This document shows positions 7,292 to 11,932 of a stretch of DNA of 11,932 nucleotides, piece after piece. Position numbers and translations under genes: made by a program. A model generated the notes under the pieces. The model was not told the DNA's origin. It saw only the letters and a program-made list of their open reading frames with translations, and made no database searches. The stretch is from JBBDWZ01 sp050732575 (lineage in GTDB: Bacteria > Gemmatimonadota > Gemmatimonadetes > Longimicrobiales > RSA9). Each line of letters opens with the position of its first letter. Position 1 is the first letter of the stretch. The stretch spans positions 1 through 11,932 of the forward strand of contig JBOHRF010000143.1 of the NCBI GenBank assembly GCA_050732575.1, given 5' to 3'.

Positions 7292-8230
7292 CTACGAGCG
7301 CTTCGACTGCGCGAGCGTTACGCCGCCAATGATGGTGGCAGCGCCTGCCAATTGCCCGGCAGTCGGCGTTTCTCCCAGCCACAGCCAGGCGACCACCAGC
7401 GCCGCTGCCGGCACCAGATTCGAATAGATCGAAGTGCGCGTGTTGCCCAGTTCGCGCACGCCATTGTACCAGATGAGGTAGGCGGCGCCCACGCTCAGCA
7501 CACCCGCGTACGCCACCGCCAGCCAGATCTCCGCGCTCAATCGTCCCAGCTCGGCGCGCATGAGATCGGGCACGCCCACCAGCAACACCCCCGCCGATCC
7601 GATCCACAAGGTCCAGGCAGTGACCGGCACGGGTCCGTACCGATCCACAAGCCGCCGACTGCCCACCGTGTAGAAGGCCCAGGAAACGGACGCGCCCAGC
7701 ATCAGGAGCGCGCCCACCACGGTGCTTCTCGAGCCGCCCGCGTTTTGCGCACCGAACAGAACCACCAAGGCGATTCCCGCCAGTGTCGAACCTACGCCGA
7801 TCCACACCCTCGGTCGCACACGCTCGTGACCGAACCCGGCCGATAGCAGCGCGGTGATGAGCGGTGTTCCGGCCAACAACAAACTGGCCGTGCCGGCTCG
7901 TGTTTGAGCCAAACCAAAAATGAAGAACTGCTGATAAATGAGATTGCCAAGAAGGCCCAGGAAAATGACGCGGCCCAGGTCGGAAGGCGCGGGCATTGGC
8001 ACCGGACCCGTGCGCCGCAGTAGTACTAGAAGTGCGGCCGAAGCAAGGGGAAAGCGCAGCGCGTTGAAGGCCAGGGGCGTCAGGTGTCGCAGCGCAATTT
8101 TGGCCACGGAGAAATTGATGGCCCAAATCATAGCCATGAACAGCAGCGCCACATGCGCAGTTACGCGCCGCCGTCGGCGCGCAGTATCGTCGCTTGGCCC
8201 GCCATCATTGCCTACGATGTGTGGCCCCAC
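7292..8230 (-). CDS. EamA/DMT-family transporter (two EamA repeats)
   Basis: The 312-residue protein has about ten hydrophobic segments in two EamA repeats. The first runs from about residue 24 (VTAHVALLFMAMIWAINF) to 160, with the typical PLITALLSA segment; the second begins near GALLMLGASVSWAFYTVGSR and ends with LGETPTAGQLAGAATIIGG. The family exports or imports amino acids, sugars or other metabolites across the cytoplasmic membrane; substrate cannot be predicted. The start is uncertain: the GTG at 8230 has no clear Shine-Dalgarno and gives a 23-residue charged leader, but no better in-frame start lies before the first membrane segment. It converges with the peptidase gene (33-base gap) and diverges from the RAM-fabI pair. 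Confidence 0.87.
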   Translation of the reverse strand: MGPHIVGNDGGPSDDTARRRRRVTAHVALLFMAMIWAINFSVAKIALRHLTPLAFNALRFPLASAALLVLLRRTGPVPMPAPSDLGRVIFLGLLGNLIYQQFFIFGLAQTRAGTASLLLAGTPLITALLSAGFGHERVRPRVWIGVGSTLAGIALVVLFGAQNAGGSRSTVVGALLMLGASVSWAFYTVGSRRLVDRYGPVPVTAWTLWIGSAGVLLVGVPDLMRAELGRLSAEIWLAVAYAGVLSVGAAYLIWYNGVRELGNTRTSIYSNLVPAAALVVAWLWLGETPTAGQLAGAATIIGGVTLAQSKRS

Positions 8231-8357
8231 TCGTCTGGCCGCGCCGCGCGGTCGCCTCGCATCCTCACCGTCCGGAAGTTTTTACCATCGGCTGCGCAAG
8301 GCAAGTCGCCGCTTGCGGGTGCCGAGCGCAGGCCGCTAACCTTCCGCGCCACATCCC

Positions 8358-8362
8358 GGAGG
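8358..8362 (+). promoter_or_regulatory. Shine-Dalgarno GGAGG that sets a TTG start
   Basis: GGAGG sits six bases before TTG at 8369. No ATG or GTG lies in a plausible position at the head of the RAM domain, so this site decides the start of the small gene and excludes the long N-terminal extension that the open frame would allow. Confidence 0.75.
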
Positions 8363-8368
8363 TTCCCC

Positions 8369-8644
8369 TTGGTCGCAGCGGTCGTTCTGATCCAGGCAGA
8401 GCGCGATCACATCCCCAAAGCTGCGCGTGCCATCGCCGAGATCGAGGGCGTAGCCGAAGTCTACTCGGTAGCGGGCGATTGGGATCTGATCGCCATTCTG
8501 CGCGTGCCCGAGTGGGAGCAGATCGCCGGTGTGGTTACCGAACAGCTGGCGCGCGTGCCCGGCATCGTGCGCACCAACACGCTGGTCTCGTTCCGGGTTT
8601 TCTCCCGCAAGGACCTCGAGAGTGCGTTCGATATGTTCGAGTAG
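8369..8644 (+). CDS. Stand-alone Lrp/AsnC ligand-binding (RAM) domain protein
   Basis: The 91-residue protein is a single alpha-beta domain: VAAVVLIQAERDHIPKAARA, then EIEGVAEVYSVAGDWDLIAI and VTEQLARVPGIVRTNTLVSF. This matches the effector-binding half of Lrp/AsnC regulators. The N-terminal helix-turn-helix of full-length regulators is absent, as in known stand-alone RAM proteins, which form dimers or octamers and bind amino acids or partner with full-length Lrp proteins. The GDWDLIAI segment corresponds to the glycine-rich effector-site turn. A TTG start at 8369 is supported by GGAGG. The stop codon is three bases from the fabI ATG, so the two are co-transcribed and probably translationally coupled. 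Confidence 0.85.
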   Translation: MVAAVVLIQAERDHIPKAARAIAEIEGVAEVYSVAGDWDLIAILRVPEWEQIAGVVTEQLARVPGIVRTNTLVSFRVFSRKDLESAFDMFE

Positions 8645-8647
8645 GCC

Positions 8648-9418
8648 ATGAACCTCTTTCAAGACAAACACGTACTCGTTTTCGGCGTTGCCAACGAACG
8701 CAGCATCGCCTGGGGCATCAGCCAGGCGTTGCATGCCCGCGGCGCCAAACTGGGGTTCTCCTTCGTCGGGGAAGCGCTCGAGCGGCGGGTAAGACCGCTG
8801 GCGGAAAGCGTCGGCTCCGACCTGGTGCTGCCCTGCGATGTGACCAGCGATGAGCAGATCGCAGCTGCCTTCGAGCAGGTGCAATCCCAATGGGGCCGGT
8901 TGGATGTCCTGGTGCATTCGGTCGCCTTTGCCCAGCGCGAGGATCTGGAAGGCCGCTTTGTCGATACCTCGCGCGCTGGTTTCCGAACCGCTCTGGATGT
9001 CAGCGCCTTCTCACTGGTGGCACTGGCTCGTGCGGCCGAGCCTCTGCTCGCCCAGTCCAGGGGCAGCATCATCACGCTCACTTACTATGGTGCGGAAAAG
9101 GTCGTCCAGAACTACAACGTGATGGGTGTTGCCAAGGCCGCACTCGAAGCCAGTGTGCGTTATCTGGCCGCTGATCTCGGGCCCGCTGGTATCAGGGTAA
9201 ACGCGATCAGCGCCGGTCCGCTAAAGACACTGGCATCGGCCGGGATCAAGGGGTTCAAGAGCATTCTCGGTTTCACGGCCGAGAAGGCGCCTTTGCGCCG
9301 CAACGTAACGCTCGAAGATGTGGCGGGTGCCGCCGTTTTCTTGTGCAGTGATCTCGGGGCAGGCGTGACCGGGGAGGTACTCTACGTCGATTCTGGGTAC
9401 AACATTCTTGGAATCTGA
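8648..9418 (+). CDS. fabI: Enoyl-[acyl-carrier-protein] reductase (NADH) FabI
   Basis: FabI catalyses the last step of each fatty-acid elongation round, reducing trans-2-enoyl-ACP in the cytoplasm. The 256-residue protein is a short-chain dehydrogenase fold. It has the modified FabI cofactor loop (FGVANERSIAWGI, 12-24), the DV pair near 64-65 and the catalytic set Tyr146, Tyr156 and Lys163 in TYYGAEKVVQNYNVMGVAK. These three numbers are the same as in E. coli FabI. ISAGPLKTLASAGIKGF is the substrate-loop region. Position 93 is Ala, as in many natural FabIs. The start ATG follows the RAM gene stop by three bases. Confidence 0.95.
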   Translation: MNLFQDKHVLVFGVANERSIAWGISQALHARGAKLGFSFVGEALERRVRPLAESVGSDLVLPCDVTSDEQIAAAFEQVQSQWGRLDVLVHSVAFAQREDLEGRFVDTSRAGFRTALDVSAFSLVALARAAEPLLAQSRGSIITLTYYGAEKVVQNYNVMGVAKAALEASVRYLAADLGPAGIRVNAISAGPLKTLASAGIKGFKSILGFTAEKAPLRRNVTLEDVAGAAVFLCSDLGAGVTGEVLYVDSGYNILGI

Positions 9419-9420
9419 CC

Positions 9421-9561
9421 GGACCACGTTTCACTTCTTCAGTTAGACTACATCCACCCGCAATATGTATCTCATCGGTTGAGGCCTGGCCTTGAATTGC
9501 TGGCTTGATGAGCCACACCAATGCGAGAATCTGCCACTACCTCACAAGTGAAAGGCGGTCC
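9421..9561. repeat. Imperfect 15-base inverted repeat bounding the fabI downstream gap
   Basis: The first 15 bases, GGACCACGTTTCACT (9421-9435), match the reverse complement of AGTGAAAGGCGGTCC (9547-9561) at 13 of 15 positions. Inside lie smaller pairings: CTCATC (9471-9476) with GATGAG (9507-9512), the palindrome AGGCCTGGCCT (9482-9492) and GGCT-AGCC (9502-9514). The element fills almost exactly the gap between the fabI stop and the stop of the convergent membrane-protein gene. It could be a long-range bidirectional terminator structure or a remnant of a small non-autonomous element. No target-site duplication is evident. The gap otherwise holds no gene. Confidence 0.4.
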
Positions 9562-9562
9562 G

Positions 9563-10309
9563 CTATGTGCGCGCCTCATCCGGCGGCCCATGCGCCTCGG
9601 GATCCGCTGCCGCGCGCACCGTCGCGGGAGCCGATTCTGCGCTGGAACGGCGGGCGCGATTGCGTTCGTACCAGCCGCGCGTGACTTCGGCGGCCACATC
9701 GCGTGCCCCCAGACCAAACGCAATGCCCGCAGCCAGCGCGGCCGCTCCCACTACCGCGATGAAGAAGACCAACACAATGTCCTGGGCGATATCGAGCTGT
9801 TCGAGCGCCATGAAGACTGCGAGCAGGATGACGGCGCCTTTGGCCGCGCGCGCCAGCGTGACGGCGCCATGCAGCCCGCCCGCGGAAGCGAGTACCAGGT
9901 CTTTCACGAATTCGCCCAGCAGAATGCCCAGCACTAGCACGATCACAGCCGCGATCACGTTCGGCAGGTAGGCGAGCAGCTCGGCGAATAGCGTGCTGAC
10001 CGCTTCCACGCCCAGTGCACTGGCGCCCAGCAGGATGACCAGCAGCATCACGGTCCAGAACACCAGCTTGGCCAACACAGAGGAGGGATCCAGCTGGGTG
10101 CCCGCCCGTTCCAGCGCCTCGGTCACGCCGCCTTCGCGCATCCAGCGATCAAAGCCGATGCGGTGCAGCGCCAGGTCGGTTCCGCGCTCAACCATCTTGG
10201 CAATCGCGAAGCCAGCCATCAAAATGCCAAGTGCAGCCGCAAGCCGCGGCAGAAACGCGACGATCTGATAGATTCCTTCTTCGAGCCGTTCGGTCAGCGC
10301 CTGCGGCAT
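9563..10309 (-). CDS. Membrane protein with conserved TM helix repeats (MscS-associated type)
   Basis: The 248-residue product has about five hydrophobic segments: near 14-38, 80-100, 108-135, 155-172 and 180-205. The stretch LLAYLPNVIAAVIVLVLGIL followed by LGEFVKDLV is the conserved TM-helix repeat found in CmpX-like and other mechanosensitive-channel relatives. AAGIAFGLGARDVAAE is the segment that in MscS proteins leads from the pore helix into the beta domain. Here that beta domain is missing: the protein ends in a charged, Ala/Arg-rich tail of about 35 residues. A role in membrane-tension sensing is inference. The ATG at 10309 follows GAGGAGG with a short spacer; the longer reading to 10414 lacks such a site and opens with a non-membrane leader. 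Confidence 0.8.
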   Translation of the reverse strand: MPQALTERLEEGIYQIVAFLPRLAAALGILMAGFAIAKMVERGTDLALHRIGFDRWMREGGVTEALERAGTQLDPSSVLAKLVFWTVMLLVILLGASALGVEAVSTLFAELLAYLPNVIAAVIVLVLGILLGEFVKDLVLASAGGLHGAVTLARAAKGAVILLAVFMALEQLDIAQDIVLVFFIAVVGAAALAAGIAFGLGARDVAAEVTRGWYERNRARRSSAESAPATVRAAADPEAHGPPDEART

Positions 10310-10400
10310 ACGCCTCCTCGAGAATGGCTGGAACCCTGGGGTGAACCCAGCGCGGGCGCAAGAGGCGGTTGCATGCATTTCGCAAGGAATGAACGCGATC

Positions 10401-10706
10401 ATGAGACGATTCACTGATGAATCCGGGCAGGACTGGCAGGCGGACGTGCGTGAGGAACAGGTCGCGCGACATCACGGACGCTGGTACCTGTTTTTCGCGG
10501 GCCTGACCACGGGCGTTGTCCTGCCCGTGCCCGAACTTCGCTGGCAAACGCGCGCGAGCGCCCTGCGCGTCCTGCACACCATGTCGGAATTCGAGTTGCG
10601 TCGCCGGCTCAAGAACGCACGCGCTCGTTACGCCTCGAATGATGGCGCTTCCGAGTTCGAGGGCGCGGGTCGAGGCGTGCAACGCGCAACGCTCGGAGGG
10701 CCGTGA
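10401..10706 (+). CDS. Small conserved-looking protein of unknown function
   Basis: The 101-residue protein begins MRRFTDESGQDWQADV and contains HHGRWYLFFAGLTTGVVLPV, then a helical stretch with many Arg residues (ALRVLHTMSEFELRRRLKNA). It has no signal peptide or membrane helix. The opening FTDESGQDW pattern reminds me of short uncharacterised proteins in Gemmatimonadota, from memory and without a search. Start choice is uncertain: ATG at 10401 has AAGGA 12 bases upstream, while ATG at 10389 lies directly on that AAGGA. The stop overlaps the next start as GTGA, so it is coupled to the aminotransferase gene. Confidence 0.65.
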   Translation: MRRFTDESGQDWQADVREEQVARHHGRWYLFFAGLTTGVVLPVPELRWQTRASALRVLHTMSEFELRRRLKNARARYASNDGASEFEGAGRGVQRATLGGP

Positions 10707-11875
10707 TTCCAACGGTTAGCTCCGCCGCTTTTGACGATGCACGCGGCCGTGAATATCGCTGGACGCAGGATGCCATCTACCTGAATGCGGCCAGCTGGGG
10801 GCCGCTGCCGGAGTGCAGCCGTCGAGCCGGTGAGCTATTCGAGCGGCAACGCCAGTTGGGTCAGCTGCGCGATGCGGATCTGATACACGTGCAGGATCAG
10901 GCTCGCCACGCGGTGGCTCGGCTGATCAACGCGCAAACTGACGAAATTGCGCTCATGCCCAATACCAGCTCCGGACTCAATCTCGCCGCTCATCTGGCCA
11001 CGCTGCGCGCAACCTCGGGTCGGCGCACCATCGTACTCAGCGATCGCGAGTTTCCGGCCAATGTCTATCCCTGGCTTGCGCTGCGCCGGCGTGGTTTCCA
11101 GGTGCGCATGGTGCCCACTACCGCTACCGGTATTCCAGATGAGGATGCGCTGGCCGATGCGTTAGCACTGCCCGATGTGGTGGCGTTCAGCTATTCGTTC
11201 GTGCAGTTCTCCACCGGGTTTCGTGGCGACCTGGCGCGTTTCGGTCGCATTTGCAGAGACCGTGATATTCTCTTTGTCGTCGACGCCATCCAGGGCCTGG
11301 GCGCAGTGCCACTCGATGTCCAGACCTTTCAGATCGATGTCCTGGCCTGCGGCGGGCAAAAGTGGCTCTGCTCACCCTGGGGCACGGGCTTTGTTTACCT
11401 CCGCTCGGATTTGTGCCGCACGCTCGAGCCCTACTTGCCTGGCTGGTTGGCCTATAGCGCCAGTCAGGACTTCACGCGCTTGACCGGGTACGCTTGCGAG
11501 TTGCGTGATGATGCGCAGCGCTTCGAGTTGGGTTCACAACCGTTTCAGGCCTGCGGCGCATTCGCCGAATCTGTGCAGCTCCTGCTGGCTCTGGGTGTGG
11601 CGCATGTCTACCAACACAATCTCGCGTTGCAGGACCGTATCGTATCGTGGGCGCGGGCCCAGGGTGATGTGCAAATCGTTTCTCATCCAACAGCGCGCTC
11701 CGGCATTCTTTGCATCCGACCGGCCGATGCAGTAACTGCGCATGGCGCGCTACTGGAAGCGCACGTGACGTGCGCGTTTCGAGAGGGTGCCATCCGCCTG
11801 TCACCTCACTTCTACAACAGCGCAGCGGAAATCGAACGCGTGCTGGCAACACTGGAGCTTGTCCTCGCGCCATGA
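10703..11875 (+). CDS. Class V PLP-dependent aminotransferase
   Basis: The 390-residue protein has the fold-type I class V pattern. NTSSGLNLAAHLATL (about 91-105) forms the phosphate-binding helix. VVDAIQGLGAVPLDV has Asp194, which pairs with the PLP ring nitrogen, and Gln197. CGGQKWLCSPWGTGF has Lys220, the expected Schiff-base lysine. REGAIRLSPHFYN near the end carries Arg365, the expected carboxylate-binding residue. I see no cysteine in the usual mobile-loop motif of NifS/SufS/IscS desulfurases, so a cysteine desulfurase role is unlikely, although Cys residues occur elsewhere. It resembles the isopenicillin-N-epimerase-like and kynureninase-like branch; exact substrate is unknown. The GTG at 10703 is preceded by GGAGG. 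Confidence 0.88.
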   Translation: MIPTVSSAAFDDARGREYRWTQDAIYLNAASWGPLPECSRRAGELFERQRQLGQLRDADLIHVQDQARHAVARLINAQTDEIALMPNTSSGLNLAAHLATLRATSGRRTIVLSDREFPANVYPWLALRRRGFQVRMVPTTATGIPDEDALADALALPDVVAFSYSFVQFSTGFRGDLARFGRICRDRDILFVVDAIQGLGAVPLDVQTFQIDVLACGGQKWLCSPWGTGFVYLRSDLCRTLEPYLPGWLAYSASQDFTRLTGYACELRDDAQRFELGSQPFQACGAFAESVQLLLALGVAHVYQHNLALQDRIVSWARAQGDVQIVSHPTARSGILCIRPADAVTAHGALLEAHVTCAFREGAIRLSPHFYNSAAEIERVLATLELVLAP

Positions 11876-11932
11876 CGTCGGCCGAGCGCCTGATCGAACA
11901 GGTGCGCAAGGAGCTGGGCCTGGACCGCCGTT
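11872..11932 (+). CDS. Start of a further gene, cut by window edge
   Basis: An ATG at 11872 overlaps the aminotransferase stop as ATGA and opens a frame for the remaining 20 codons (MTSAERLIEQVRKELGLDRR). The overlap, matching the coupling style of the genes just upstream, suggests a real third gene of this unit. The visible helix-like start is too short to identify. Confidence 0.55.
   Translation, partial: MTSAERLIEQVRKELGLDRR

Noticed and set aside
7188..8126. Second minus-strand frame of 312 codons overlapping the EamA transporter
   Set aside because: Same strand but a different frame; it lacks membrane segments, while the other frame has the full ten-segment EamA pattern.
8084..8368. 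N-terminal extension of the RAM protein that could have supplied a helix-turn-helix
   Set aside because: The extension overlaps the divergent transporter start, is Ser/Arg-rich without an HTH pattern, and GGAGG six bases before TTG 8369 marks the start.
8924..8926. Ala at FabI position 93, where E. coli has Gly, as a possible triclosan-resistance change
   Set aside because: Ala at this position is common in natural FabIs, including triclosan-sensitive ones such as that of Staphylococcus aureus, so it is not evidence of resistance.
1..11932. CRISPR array, tRNA, rRNA, insertion sequence, integrase or phage genes
   Set aside because: No regularly spaced direct repeats, cloverleaf, ribosomal RNA segment, transposase or integrase motifs were seen on either strand by reading.

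Overview
The window is GC-rich (roughly 60% by eye), uses many GTG and some TTG starts, and packs genes tightly on both strands. Protein style suggests a Gram-negative bacterium with an outer membrane: a beta-barrel protein ending in Phe, a lipobox lipoprotein, and a FabI enoyl reductase. The lipoprotein, an IPT/TIG zinc peptidase, and the short 'FTDESGQDW' protein recall Gemmatimonadota or a related phylum. That assignment is inference; no rRNA or other marker is present.

Left third (1-3513, minus strand): five genes run right to left, each overlapping the next by 1 to 7 bases. They are a TupB-type tungstate/molybdate permease, its ATPase with a C-terminal oxyanion-binding (TOBE/Mop) domain, FdhD, MobA and the N-terminal part of MoeA, which is cut by the window edge. 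Together they take up Mo or W, build and dress the pterin cofactor (MoeA, MobA), and sulfurate it for a formate dehydrogenase (FdhD). No periplasmic binding protein gene is next to the transporter here.

Middle (3576-7258): a strong hairpin separates this operon from two further minus-strand genes, a small outer-membrane beta-barrel and an acidic BON-domain protein without a signal peptide. A 264-base divergent gap follows, with a sigma70-like promoter and a TTGTTG-GA-CAACAA palindrome over the expected transcription start. It faces a 708-residue secreted lipoprotein with an Ig-like domain, an IPT/TIG domain and a HEXXH zinc peptidase domain.

Right part (7292-11932): an EamA/DMT transporter on the minus strand, then a plus-strand pair made of a stand-alone Lrp/AsnC ligand-binding (RAM) domain and fabI, 3 bases apart. 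A 141-base gap bounded by an imperfect inverted repeat lies between fabI and a convergent membrane protein of the conserved-TM-helix (MscS-associated) type. Last come three overlapping plus-strand genes: a 101-residue unknown, a class V PLP-dependent aminotransferase and the first 20 codons of a further gene.

No tRNA, rRNA, CRISPR array, insertion sequence or integrase was seen, and no gap without a gene exceeds 300 bases. The region reads as ordinary chromosome. I found no clear defence or novel multi-gene system; the most unusual points are the binding-protein-less Mo/W operon, the altered FdhD cysteine motif and the RAM-fabI pair.
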